From contig JALHMZ010000027.1 in assembly GCA_022843785.1 (NCBI GenBank), forward strand, positions 1 to 35,425: a stretch of DNA of 35,425 bases. The letters are read 5' to 3'. Origin of the DNA: Nitrospira sp. GTDB taxonomy: Bacteria; Nitrospirota; Nitrospiria; Nitrospirales; Nitrospiraceae. The notes under the pieces were generated by a model, which ran no database searches, was not told the origin of the DNA, and saw only the letters and a program-made list of their open reading frames with translations. A program made the translations under genes and the position numbers. Below, in pieces: positions 7,685 to 16,024 of this stretch. The first letter of the stretch is position 1. Each line of letters opens with the position of its first letter.

Positions 7685-8474
7685 CCGGCCTGTATCCCTC
7701 CAAATCCACACAGACGAAGCGAAACCCTGATTTGCGGAGACACGCACTGACATGTGCGCGCAAGTCCGGTTCATTCAGTCGGGCGAATTCATCCGGTCCG
7801 ACCTCGATTCGCGCGACGTCTCCGTGCTCCCGTACACGCACATGACGAAATCCCGCCGCCTGCAGGATATCTTCAGCCTCTTCCACGCGGCGGAGGCTTT
7901 CGATGGTGATCGGGGTGCCGCGAGGAATTCTCGATGAGAGACAGGCGGCTGCCGGTTTGTCCCAATTTGAGAGCCCGAATTCCTTTGCGAGAACACGGAT
8001 GTCGGCTTTCGACAGCTCGGCTTCGACCAACGGGCTGCGCACTCCCCATTCCCGTGCTGCCTTGATGCCGGGCCTGTCATCGCCGAGATCGTCCAAATTC
8101 GTTCCATCCACCACATGAGTGCCGCCGCTGGATTGCCGTATCGTTTCGAGGAGTTGATACAAATCGGTCTTGCAGTGAAAGCAGCGGGCCGCATCGTTTC
8201 TGACGAATTCGGGAATCTCAAGCTGATCCGTCCGTACAATGTTGTGGCGTGCTCCGATTTCCTGGGCGACACGTGTGGCAATTTCCAGTTCGATCGACGG
8301 GAACGTCGGAGAGACAGCCGTGACGCCGACAGCGTTCTCACGGAGCTGCTCATGCGCCACCTTCAGGACGAAGGTACTGTCGATTCCTCCGGAATAGGCA
8401 ACAAGGACGGAGCCCATCTCGGAGAGCAGGGCGCGGAGATGATCGAGTTTGTGTTGGAGCAGCGCGGTTGGCAT
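7665..8474 (-). CDS. larE: LarE-like PP-loop sulfur transferase
   Basis: ATP-pyrophosphatase of the LarE/NAD-synthase-like group, 269 residues from ATG 8474 (the frame is open further upstream, but the fold begins here). The PP-loop SGGIDS is at residues 28-33, followed by DGTNLDDLGDDRPG and the family signature KPAAACLSSRIPRG. LarE transfers sulfur to a nicotinic-acid-derived pincer to build the nickel cofactor of lactate racemase. Here Cys178 aligns with the sacrificial cysteine, and Cys98 and Cys101 (RCFHCK) add two more, as in versions reported to bind a 4Fe-4S cluster and act catalytically. No larB, larC or larA gene is nearby, so the target here is unknown. It is convergent with atpF. 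Confidence 0.85.
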   Translation of the reverse strand: MPTALLQHKLDHLRALLSEMGSVLVAYSGGIDSTFVLKVAHEQLRENAVGVTAVSPTFPSIELEIATRVAQEIGARHNIVRTDQLEIPEFVRNDAARCFHCKTDLYQLLETIRQSSGGTHVVDGTNLDDLGDDRPGIKAAREWGVRSPLVEAELSKADIRVLAKEFGLSNWDKPAAACLSSRIPRGTPITIESLRRVEEAEDILQAAGFRHVRVREHGDVARIEVGPDEFARLNEPDLRAHVSACLRKSGFRFVCVDLEGYRPGGISLR

Positions 8475-8502
8475 GGCAGTAGGCGTCTCGTAGATGAGCG
8501 TA

Positions 8503-9900
8503 CTAGTGACGAATCTTTGCTTTTGCAATGTTGCCGACGACGACGAGGGCGTAATGTTGCGGGTTAAGATATTGTTTGGCGACCCGCTGCACATCTTCCT
8601 TCGTGACTCGTTCGATCCATTTGGGATACTGGACGAAGTAGTCGAATCCCAATCCGAAAAACTCCACTTGCGCCAACACCTTCGCCAGTTTGGCGGTCGA
8701 GTCCAACCGTAAGGGAAAGCTGCCCATCAAGAATGATTTGGCTTCGGCCAGCTCCTGGTCGGTGACCGGAGCCTCGCGGATCGCTTTCATCTCGGCCAGC
8801 ACTCCGTTGATCGCTTGGTTGGTGGTTTCCGTCTTTGTCTGGAGATTTATCCAGAACGAGCCAGGCATGGCGCGTGCTTCGTAATGGCTCATGATGCCGT
8901 AGGCGAGTCCCTGTTTATCTCTGATGGAGTCCATCAAGCGCGATGAAAATCCGCCGGCGCCGAGGACATGATTCATGACGGTCACGGCGTAAAAGTCTGG
9001 GTTTGTCCGGCTGATGCCGTTATGGCCCAATACGATGGTGGATTGGGTCAGGTCTTTTTCGATGAATTGCACGGCTTTCTTGCCGATGGCAGTGGGTTTC
9101 TTGACCGTCCTGGCCGGCGCCGGACCCTTCTTCCAGGCTCCGAAATGCGTTTGGACCAAGACCGTGGCGTGCTCCACCGTAATGTCGCCGACGATGGCGA
9201 AAATGACCTGGTTCGGCAGGTATTCCTTCGCGTAGAAGGCTTGGACGTCGGCCAATGTGAGTTTATTCAGGGCTTCCTCAGTCCCGTTCGCCGGCCACCG
9301 ATAGGGGTGATTATGGAAGACCAATTGGTTGAACGCTTTCATGGCCACATGGCCGGGGTCGTCGTTGTCGCTGATGATTTCTCCAAGAATCTGCGACCGC
9401 ACCCGATCGAATTCCTGCGGGGGGAATGCCGGGCGCAAGAGGATATCTGCCAGCAGCGTGAAGCCGAGGTCGACGTCCTTCTTGAGCACTCGCGCCGCTG
9501 CAGTGGTGTAATCTTCGTGCGCGGCGACTTCCAGTGCGCCGCCGACAAAGTCGATCTGTTCAGCCAATTGTTTCGACGATCTGGTCGTCGTGCCTTCTTC
9601 CAGGAGGCTGGCCGTCAGATTTGCCAGGCCGGCTTTTTCCGGCGGATCATACGCCGATCCAGTCTTGATGAGCGCATGGATTTCGACGATGGGCAGAAAG
9701 TGTTGCTCGACCACCAATACGGTTATTCCGTTGGGTGTCGTGATTTTAACCGGGGAGATATCGGCGGCCAATCCCGGCTCTGAAAAGCCGGTTATTGCGG
9801 TGAGAATTCCCCATACGACCAAGGCCGCACCGGCGCGTAAGGACCGCAAAGGGTGATGGCGTGAATGTCGATGGGTGTTGTCTGTCATTCTGCGAGGCAT
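8503..9900 (-). CDS. M16-family peptidase homologue, non-catalytic subunit
   Basis: Secreted insulinase-fold protein, 465 residues, with a signal sequence (hydrophobic stretch about residues 23-45, ending GLAADISP). The M16 core is clear: TTPNGITVLVVEQHFLPIVEIHALIKTGSAYDPPEKAGLANL, then IGEIISDNDDPGHVAM, and the late GLAYGIMSHYEARAMPGSFWI that carries the Arg/Tyr pair. The zinc motif HxxEH of the partner is absent: the matching place reads NLTASLLEEG. This is the pattern of the inactive half of a heterodimeric M16 protease, comparable to mitochondrial processing peptidase. It starts 10 bases after its active partner's stop, so the two should be made together in the periplasm. The start is either 9900 or the ATG at 9888. 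Confidence 0.92.
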   Translation of the reverse strand: MPRRMTDNTHRHSRHHPLRSLRAGAALVVWGILTAITGFSEPGLAADISPVKITTPNGITVLVVEQHFLPIVEIHALIKTGSAYDPPEKAGLANLTASLLEEGTTTRSSKQLAEQIDFVGGALEVAAHEDYTTAAARVLKKDVDLGFTLLADILLRPAFPPQEFDRVRSQILGEIISDNDDPGHVAMKAFNQLVFHNHPYRWPANGTEEALNKLTLADVQAFYAKEYLPNQVIFAIVGDITVEHATVLVQTHFGAWKKGPAPARTVKKPTAIGKKAVQFIEKDLTQSTIVLGHNGISRTNPDFYAVTVMNHVLGAGGFSSRLMDSIRDKQGLAYGIMSHYEARAMPGSFWINLQTKTETTNQAINGVLAEMKAIREAPVTDQELAEAKSFLMGSFPLRLDSTAKLAKVLAQVEFFGLGFDYFVQYPKWIERVTKEDVQRVAKQYLNPQHYALVVVGNIAKAKIRH

Positions 9901-9910
9901 GGGTGGTGTG

Positions 9911-11314
9911 CTATGGCTTTCCCTGTTGCAGTGACGGAAGAGACGCTTCCTGCTCCTTGGGAGGCAGGGGAATGAGAACCCCCACCGTTCGGTTGTCCTG
10001 GGTCAAGTATTGCTTGGCGACGCGTTGAATGTCTTTGGCGGTGACGGTCCGCATGCGTTCCAGAAATTGATCTGCCCGCTGCCAGCCCGCGCCGATGGAT
10101 TCCAATTGTCCAAGCAACATGGCATGGCGAAAGTTTGAATCCTGCTCGAAAATGCGGGAGGCTTCCACCTGATTTTTGGCCCGCTGGAGTTCCAGGTCGG
10201 ACAGCAGTTCATTGTGGAGCTTGGCGATCTCGCGATGCAGTGCGTCTTCCACCGCCTCAACCTTCGCGCCTGGGCTGACGAGGGAGTAGAAATAAAACAA
10301 ACCGGAATCTGTTTGCAGTAGGCTGTATTCCGCGCCGACCGACAGGGAGTTTTTCTGGTCATGGACCAGGCTCTGATAGAGCCGGGAGCTTTTCCCGTCA
10401 GACAGAATCGATTCGAGGAGGCCAAGGGCATAGGCATCGTCGCTCGAATAATTGGGGACGCGGAATCCCATCATGACAGAGGGAACCTGGGCTTCTCGTT
10501 TCAGCACGATACGTCGTTCGCCCCGTTGATCCGGCTCTGCCGAGATGGTCTGTTTGGGCGAAGGCCCTTTGGGAATCGGCTCGAAGAGGTGTTTGATCGT
10601 CGGGAGCAGCGTGTCTGCTTTGATGTCTCCCACGACGACCAGGGTGGCATTATTGGGAGAATAAAACGTGTCGTAGTGGCGCTGCAAATCGTCAAGCGAC
10701 ATCGCATCGAGATCGGCAAACCAGCCGATGACCGGCCAATGATAGGGATGGCTGAGGAACGTTTGAGCAAATAAGGCCTCGACCAGCGCGCCTTGCGGAT
10801 CGTCCTCGCTCCTCAAGCGCCGCTCTTCTTTGACGACCTCGCGTTCAGTCGTAAATTCGTTGTTGTCGAGAATCAGACCCTGCATGCGGTCCGCCTCAAG
10901 TTCTAGAGCCAGTTCGACGCGGTCGGCCGCGAGGTTTTCAAAATAAGCGGTGAAGTCTTGTCCGGTAAACGCGTTGTCGATCCCGCCGTTCTTGCGGATG
11001 ATGCGGGAGAATGCGCCTTTGGGATACTTCGCCGTGCCTTTGAACATCATGTGTTCCAGCATGTGGGAGAGTCCGGCACGGCCCATCACTTCATTTCTGG
11101 AGCCGACCCTGTACCAGACCTGTACTGTCGCCACCGGGGCCTTCGGAACCTCGACCAGCAGCACTTTCATGCCATTGGACAGCACATGTTCAAAGGGCTC
11201 CAGGGCCATTGACGGTGCAGCGTCAGAGAACGCAAGCAGCGTTGCAAAGAGGCACGTCATCGAATAGTGATGGAGAGTCGACCGCTTCATGATGGGATAA
11301 GCAACACACGGCAT
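9911..11314 (-). CDS. M16-family zinc metallopeptidase, catalytic subunit
   Basis: Secreted zinc protease, 467 residues, with a hydrophobic export signal ending near PSMA. The inverted zinc motif HMLEH is at residues 84-88 (SHMLEHMMFKGT). The third ligand Glu lies in the conserved EREVVKEERRLR around residues 157-167. The rest is the usual M16 two-domain arrangement (PYHWPVIGW, YSPNNATLVVVGDI). Its ATG at 11314 is one base after the rlmN stop (TAG, C, ATG), which suggests coupled translation. A second in-frame ATG at 11290 would give a more typical signal peptide. It pairs with the inactive homologue directly downstream. The natural substrate cannot be read from sequence. Confidence 0.93.
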   Translation of the reverse strand: MPCVAYPIMKRSTLHHYSMTCLFATLLAFSDAAPSMALEPFEHVLSNGMKVLLVEVPKAPVATVQVWYRVGSRNEVMGRAGLSHMLEHMMFKGTAKYPKGAFSRIIRKNGGIDNAFTGQDFTAYFENLAADRVELALELEADRMQGLILDNNEFTTEREVVKEERRLRSEDDPQGALVEALFAQTFLSHPYHWPVIGWFADLDAMSLDDLQRHYDTFYSPNNATLVVVGDIKADTLLPTIKHLFEPIPKGPSPKQTISAEPDQRGERRIVLKREAQVPSVMMGFRVPNYSSDDAYALGLLESILSDGKSSRLYQSLVHDQKNSLSVGAEYSLLQTDSGLFYFYSLVSPGAKVEAVEDALHREIAKLHNELLSDLELQRAKNQVEASRIFEQDSNFRHAMLLGQLESIGAGWQRADQFLERMRTVTAKDIQRVAKQYLTQDNRTVGVLIPLPPKEQEASLPSLQQGKP

Positions 11315-11315
11315 G

Positions 11316-12410
11316 CTAACAACGGGATTCGATAGGTGTCAAGGTAACTGATTCTCGGTCTGCGGGAAGATCCCCGAGTTGTCCGCATGCGCCGAGTACG
11401 TCGCGGCCCCTGCTTTTACGGACGAATACGTCGATCCCGGCCTGGCGGAGCGTGGCTTGAAATCGGAGCACGTCGCGATCCGGCGGGCGATGGAAACGAC
11501 TGCCCGGAAATTCGTTGAACGGGATCAGATTCACTTTGCATTTCATGCCTCGAAGCAGCGTCGTCAAACGCTGGGCGTCCATAGGCCGATCATTGACATT
11601 CGCCAGCAGGACATACTCAAAGGTCAGCCGCCGGGTCGGCGCCAGAGGATAACGGCGGCAGGCCGCCAGTAGTGATTTAAGTGATGCGATCTCGCTGGCG
11701 GCGGGCATGAGTTCCCTGCGTAGTTCTTCCGTGGTGGCATTGAGGGAGATGGCCAGATTGACGCCGAGGGCCGCGACTCGTCTCAAGCGGGACGCAAGGC
11801 CTGCCGTCGACACGACGATCCGTCTGGGCGACCATCCGAGGCCCCACGACGTATCCGTCAAGCAGGTAATGGCTGCTTCAAGTGCATCCACATTGGACAA
11901 GGGCTCTCCCATTCCCATGAAGACCAGGTTGGTGATTCGCTCGCCGGCTTTGAGCCGGTCCTGGGCGGTCAAGACTTGGTCGACGATTTCATGGGCCTTG
12001 AGATTGCGCTTGAGACCCATGGTGCCGGTCAGGCAGAAGCCGCAGTCCAACATGCAGCCGACCTGGGTGGAGACACACAGTGTCAGCCGATCGTCGTCGG
12101 GGATGAGTACGGCTTCGATCATCAATCCATCGTCGAGCGTCAGCAGCAATTTTCTCGTGCCGTCTTGAGACGGCAACACGGTACAGTGGGACGCGCGCCC
12201 GACGATCGCGATCTCGGCCAATGCCGATCGATCGCGAGAAGGCAGATCGGTCAGCTGGGCGATGGCGCGTGCACGCCGGCGATACAGCCAGCGGAGGATT
12301 TGTCCGGCCCGATAATTCGGCCAACCCCGTGCGCGGACGAACTTCACCATCTGCGGTTCGGTGAGGGCCAATAAGTTGGTTGGAACGGGCAGCGTCGGCA
12401 TCAAGAGCAT
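11316..12410 (-). CDS. rlmN: dual-specificity rRNA/tRNA adenine C2-methyltransferase
   Basis: Radical SAM enzyme that methylates A2503 of 23S rRNA and A37 of some tRNAs, 364 residues. The N-terminal helical domain includes QILRWLYRRRARAIAQLTDLP. The 4Fe-4S motif CxxxCxxC is in VGCMLDCGFCLTGTMG. Further family blocks are ITNLVFMGMGEPLSNVDAL, RRIVVSTAGLA, NLAISLNATT and PFNEFPGSRFHRPP. The second catalytic cysteine is in RGRDVLGACGQL near the end. The chloramphenicol-resistance paralogue Cfr is the main alternative, but the chromosomal context and full RlmN motifs favour RlmN. The start may be 12410 or the ATG at 12401. It is the first gene of the run toward the two M16 proteases and is divergent from slt. 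Confidence 0.95.
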   Translation of the reverse strand: MLLMPTLPVPTNLLALTEPQMVKFVRARGWPNYRAGQILRWLYRRRARAIAQLTDLPSRDRSALAEIAIVGRASHCTVLPSQDGTRKLLLTLDDGLMIEAVLIPDDDRLTLCVSTQVGCMLDCGFCLTGTMGLKRNLKAHEIVDQVLTAQDRLKAGERITNLVFMGMGEPLSNVDALEAAITCLTDTSWGLGWSPRRIVVSTAGLASRLRRVAALGVNLAISLNATTEELRRELMPAASEIASLKSLLAACRRYPLAPTRRLTFEYVLLANVNDRPMDAQRLTTLLRGMKCKVNLIPFNEFPGSRFHRPPDRDVLRFQATLRQAGIDVFVRKSRGRDVLGACGQLGDLPADRESVTLTPIESRC

Positions 12411-12525
12411 TCCCGATCTCGTTGTGAGACGAAGAGCCTACCATAAGTGAGAATGAACCGACACCATGAGGGGCGCCGAGTCATGAGGCGGTTGCAATAC
12501 TTCTTCCCTTGCGGCTCATGCTGTA

Positions 12526-12531
12526 TATAAT
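12526..12531 (+). promoter_or_regulatory. -10 box just before the slt start codon
   Basis: TATAAT at 12526-12531 is a consensus -10 box only 8 bases before the ATG at 12540. A -35 box is not obvious; TTCTTC at 12501-12506, 19 bases upstream, is the nearest weak candidate. No ribosome site is visible, so initiation may be leaderless. Confidence 0.4.
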
Positions 12532-12539
12532 GAACGGCG

Positions 12540-14864
12540 ATGCAAAGACATACCCTCAGCCCCCGATCTGCTGCAAGCCTTGGCCGAAGCTTTGTGCCGG
12601 TTTCGCTGGCCGTGTTTCTTATCGTCGCCGGCTGTCTCTTTTTTTACGACGCACAGTCTGCCCCGGTTTCGGATTCGGAAAAACTTCAAGCAGATGGTTG
12701 TGGGTCGGCTGAGGAGTGTTTCACCGCCGCGGCATGGCCAAAGGAGCGGTTCGGCCATGCGCTGACGAAAGATCAGGTCGCGACGCTGAAACTGGAGCGA
12801 CTTCGACGAGTGATGGAGCAATTCCCGACTTCGCCTTGGGCCAAGCGGGCAGGGTTGTTGTCGGGAGTGATGCTGATTCAGCGGAATCCTGGCGACGCGC
12901 TCACCTATCTCCGTTCGGCCCAACAAGACTTTTCAGTGCTCGATGATTACATCAGGTTCTGGATCGGTGAAGCATTGCTCCATCTGGGGGAGACGAGAGA
13001 GGCGGCCAGGACATTCGAATCTGTGCCGCAATCAGTCCCCGATTCCAACCTGCTTGATCAGGTCGCCCTCCGTGCGGGAGAAGCCTGGTATCAAGCCTCC
13101 AGTTGTCCTGAAGCAATGGCCTGGCTTACCAAGGCCGTCGGTATCAACGACAAAGAGCCGCGAGTGCCCCAGGCGTGGCTGCGGCTGGCCGATTGTTATC
13201 TTCGAGCCAATCAGCCGGTTGAGGCCAGGGAGACGCTCAAAAAATTATGGATGAAGTTCCCGCAGACGAAGGAAGCCAAGGAGGCGGGAGCTCTGCTTGC
13301 GACCAATATCGGTGGCGAGACCTGGGCCCCTCAGCCTGATGACTTCTATACCAGGGCTCAGGCGTTTCTGGGACAGGCTCTGCATGCGGAAGCGATCGAC
13401 GAACTGAAAAAGTTTCTTGCAAAAGACCCGTCTTCTTCACGCCGTGGGGACGCTAAGCTGAAGTTGGGCATCGCACAAGTCAGATTGAAACTCTATGACC
13501 AAGCGCGTGATACCTTTCAGGAGCTCGTTGGAGCTCAAATGGTTCAGTCCGATGAGGCCGTGGTCTGGTTGGCTCGTGTGTATCTCCGACAGGGCATGGG
13601 TGAGAAACTGTTGGAGTTGAGCCGCGGATTACCCAAGCGGTCCTTGTCTCCCGAACAAAAAGGGCAGATCACGTTATTTGCCGGAATTTGGCTGGAAGAT
13701 CAGGCCCATTTTGATGAGGCCATTGCGAAGTACAGGCATGTCGTCAAATCGGGAGAGCCGGCATCTCAGCGGGCCGAAGCCCACTGGCGCGAAGGGTGGG
13801 TGTTGTATCGAACGGGTCGCTACCAGGATGCAATTGCCGTGTGGCAACCAATCGTTGATCAGCGAGACGGCGAATGGGAACCGCAAGCGCTTTATTGGAT
13901 CGCGCGGTCTCAGGGGCATGCCAAAGAGTCCAAATCGAAAGAAACCTTCCATCTCCTCTGCAAGCGCTATCCTCTGACGTATTATTGTCAATTGGCGCAG
14001 GGGCGGACCGACGTTCCTGCCCTGGCGCCTGTAGATCAGGAAATGACTCAGAGGGATTCTTCGGCTACGGCTGTTGCTGGGTCACTTGCCACGGATTTGG
14101 CTCAGGGGCTCGTGCAGCATAGCAATGGCCGGGCGGAAATCGAACAACAACCGACCTATCGGCGGGCGATTGAACTCAGAACGCTGGGTCTTGAGCAGGA
14201 TGCCGCGAGAGAACTCGCCGTGCTGACAGACCGCTACAGCCGAGATTCCAACGTGTTGGCGGCGCTGCCTGTGATGTTGAATGAAGCCGGGGCTTACCAT
14301 CATGCGTTGCGCCTTGTGCGGGCTCGATTTCGAGACCGTCTGGAGCGAACCGGGGGGGCTGTGGCGGACGATTTGTGGAATGTCGCCTATCCGACGGGAT
14401 TGATTCACACGATCAAAACACAGGGCGTCAACGGGGTGGACCCCTTTCTCATTGCGGCGATCATCAGGGAGGAAAGCCAATACGATTGGCGCGCAGTGTC
14501 CCGTGTCGGGGCCATCGGTCTCATGCAAATCATGCCTGCAACGGCCAATGCGGTGGCTCAGCGGCATCGTCTTCCCGGCGTGATGCGGGAGGATTTGTTC
14601 GATCAGGATACGAATATTCAGATCGGGGTTCGGTATGTGGAGCAGTTGCTTGCGCAGTTTTCCGGCAACGTGGCGCAGACCATCGCCGCGTACAATGCGG
14701 GTCCGATCGCCGTCGAGGGTTGGGCGGCGACCTATCGAGGCCGGAGCGAAGACGAATTCGTCGAGTTGATTCCGTTCCTCGAAACCAGGCAATATGTGAA
14801 ACGCGTTCTCCGCAGCTACAAGGAATATCTCCGCCTCGCCGGTGCCGCAAAGTCCGTTTCTTGA
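12540..14864 (+). CDS. slt: large lytic transglycosylase with superhelical TPR-like domain
   Basis: Murein hydrolase of the Slt70 type, 774 residues. An N-terminal export signal (about residues 17-40) contains VAGC, an acceptable lipobox with Cys32; a signal-peptidase-I site near AQSA is the alternative. A long helical repeat region follows (about residues 60-560), with TPR-like units such as DALTYLRSAQQDF and EAIAKYRHVVKSG. The C-terminal GH23 domain carries the catalytic Glu in IIREESQYDWRAVS, GAIGLMQIMPATA, IAAYNAGP and ETRQYVKRVLRSYKEYL. The doughnut-like helical domain is thought to thread glycan strands. The gene is divergent from rlmN. A promoter for the next operon overlaps its last codons. 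Confidence 0.92.
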   Translation: MQRHTLSPRSAASLGRSFVPVSLAVFLIVAGCLFFYDAQSAPVSDSEKLQADGCGSAEECFTAAAWPKERFGHALTKDQVATLKLERLRRVMEQFPTSPWAKRAGLLSGVMLIQRNPGDALTYLRSAQQDFSVLDDYIRFWIGEALLHLGETREAARTFESVPQSVPDSNLLDQVALRAGEAWYQASSCPEAMAWLTKAVGINDKEPRVPQAWLRLADCYLRANQPVEARETLKKLWMKFPQTKEAKEAGALLATNIGGETWAPQPDDFYTRAQAFLGQALHAEAIDELKKFLAKDPSSSRRGDAKLKLGIAQVRLKLYDQARDTFQELVGAQMVQSDEAVVWLARVYLRQGMGEKLLELSRGLPKRSLSPEQKGQITLFAGIWLEDQAHFDEAIAKYRHVVKSGEPASQRAEAHWREGWVLYRTGRYQDAIAVWQPIVDQRDGEWEPQALYWIARSQGHAKESKSKETFHLLCKRYPLTYYCQLAQGRTDVPALAPVDQEMTQRDSSATAVAGSLATDLAQGLVQHSNGRAEIEQQPTYRRAIELRTLGLEQDAARELAVLTDRYSRDSNVLAALPVMLNEAGAYHHALRLVRARFRDRLERTGGAVADDLWNVAYPTGLIHTIKTQGVNGVDPFLIAAIIREESQYDWRAVSRVGAIGLMQIMPATANAVAQRHRLPGVMREDLFDQDTNIQIGVRYVEQLLAQFSGNVAQTIAAYNAGPIAVEGWAATYRGRSEDEFVELIPFLETRQYVKRVLRSYKEYLRLAGAAKSVS

Positions 14865-14890
14865 CAAGATTTCGCAAAGTTTTTTATAGT
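14861..14890 (+). promoter_or_regulatory. sigma70-type promoter for the zapB-like/zapA pair
   Basis: TTGACA (14861-14866), an 18-base spacer and TATAGT (14885-14890) form a near-consensus promoter that overlaps the slt stop codon. Transcription would start near 14897, about 34 bases before the first ATG. It is the best promoter match in the window. Confidence 0.7.
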
Positions 14891-14930
14891 GCGGCTTGAA
14901 CTATGAGAAGAGAGGGCATACAGGACCGCT

Positions 14931-15185
14931 ATGGCGTTAGATCGGTTGGATGCGCTTGAAGCTCGGATCAAAGACCTGGTGAAATTAGTCCAGGAACTGA
15001 AGCGGAAAAATGCTTCGTTGGAAGATGAAGTCAAGGCAGCCCGCCAGAGGCTTGCCTCGCAGGATGATGTGAATCGCCGGTGGGAAAAAGAACGAATCGA
15101 TATCAGGTCAAGAATCGAGCGGGTCATGAGCGAGATAGAATTGCTGGAATGTGCGGACGATGCCAAGGAGGTGGCCCTTGACTAA
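14931..15185 (+). CDS. small coiled-coil protein upstream of zapA, ZapB-like
   Basis: An 84-residue, highly charged protein that is predicted to be almost entirely coiled coil: leucines recur at heptad spacing through LDALEARIKDLVKLVQELKRKN and IRSRIERVMSEIELLE. It resembles the small division-associated coiled-coil proteins of the ZapB/TIGR02449 kind. These bind ZapA or FtsZ assemblies at midcell. The pairing with zapA supports this: the two genes overlap by 8 bases. AGGA at 14922-14925 serves the ATG. The name is by analogy, because coiled coils of this size carry little specific signature. Confidence 0.72.
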   Translation: MALDRLDALEARIKDLVKLVQELKRKNASLEDEVKAARQRLASQDDVNRRWEKERIDIRSRIERVMSEIELLECADDAKEVALD

Positions 15186-15474
15186 GACGATCGATGTTGA
15201 GATCTATGGTCAGCGGTATGCGATTCGCGGTGTTGCCGACGATGCATATATTCGGCGGCTCGCACATTTCGTTGATGATCACATGAAGCATCTTGCTGAA
15301 GGCATGAAGACCGCCACCCCCTCGAAGTTAGCCGTGTTGACGGCTATTAATCTTGCCCATCAGTTCTTCGAGTCAGAAAAAAAGCGGGCTCAGGGAGAGG
15401 CGGATGTCGATCGGCGGATGGATACATTGATGGAATCCATTGAAGAGCAGATGCCGACGTCGCTCTTTCGGTAA
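15178..15474 (+). CDS. zapA: cell division protein ZapA
   Basis: FtsZ-ring stabilising protein, 98 residues. The N-terminal head shows the family pattern VEIYGQRYAIRGVADDAYIRRLAHFVDDHM, and the C-terminal half is a dimerising helix (LTAINLAHQFFESEKKRAQGE). The start is TTG at 15178: AAGGAGG at 15165-15171 lies exactly 6 bases before it and the protein then begins TKTIDVEIYG. The frame is open to 15151, but that would place the ribosome site inside the gene. It overlaps the end of the coiled-coil gene by 8 bases, so translation is coupled. It is followed by a 550-base gene-free region, the place where many bacteria keep 6S RNA. Confidence 0.92.
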   Translation: MTKTIDVEIYGQRYAIRGVADDAYIRRLAHFVDDHMKHLAEGMKTATPSKLAVLTAINLAHQFFESEKKRAQGEADVDRRMDTLMESIEEQMPTSLFR

Positions 15475-16024
15475 GTCTCCCCGGTTCGTCTCTTCTCCTC
15501 ATCATGATGAGCAAGTTTCGCCTTGCTTTCATAGAAGCCCTTTGTTATCGTGGGTCTATAATCCGTGATCGTGTGCGTGCGGTGTTGTAACGGACTAGCG
15601 GGGGGATTGAGAATAGATTTTCAGAGCAGCTGACTCGACTGGAAACGAACGTTGTGAAAGCGATAGAGAACAGTGTCATGTCCCTGTACGATGCGGTAAT
15701 CCGGTGGATTCTCACCAGGGTGGTCATACCCGGACGGCAATTTTGGGCAGATTTTTTGCGACAAGATGTGAATGACAGAGGGCGGTCGCATGCCGTTCAT
15801 GGTGGGTGTCAACAGATGGTTCTTGTTTCTCACACCGATCCTTTTGGGCACCTTGGATCTCGACAAGGGATCCTGCGGTCAAGGGGAAGGCAGAGTGGCA
15901 GGACCTTGGCGGATGTCGTACTAGCGGGCAGACGATCTCGCGCGTTTCTCGACTGAACTGTCAGCAATCTTCTGGGCGTTATTCTCCCCCCATTCCTGTC
16001 TGTTAGAAGCACCCCGCTCGATCC
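15475..16024 (+). other. 550-base gene-free region between zapA and rny; possible RNA gene or structured leader
   Basis: No convincing protein gene is present; a 100-codon open frame (15654-15956) has no family resemblance or good ribosome site. A consensus -10 box TATAAT lies at 15557-15562, with no clear -35 box. Two 8-base segments about 170 bases apart, TGTTGTAA (15584-15591) and TTGCGACA near 15757, can pair with wobble pairs, as the closing stem of a 6S-like RNA would. Further on, CCTTGG (15851-15856), CAAGG (15864-15868), CAAGG (15880-15884) and CCTTGG (15904-15909) can form alternative stems. The first part could be a 6S RNA gene by position; the second could be a leader for rny. Both ideas are inference. 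Confidence 0.4.

Noticed and set aside
8968..9783. A 271-codon open frame antisense to the inactive M16 protease
   Set aside because: It is a shadow of a high-G+C gene; the translated sequence shows no family motif.
15654..15956. A 100-codon open frame between zapA and rny
   Set aside because: No ribosome site, no conserved pattern and unusual composition; the region fits non-coding sequence better.
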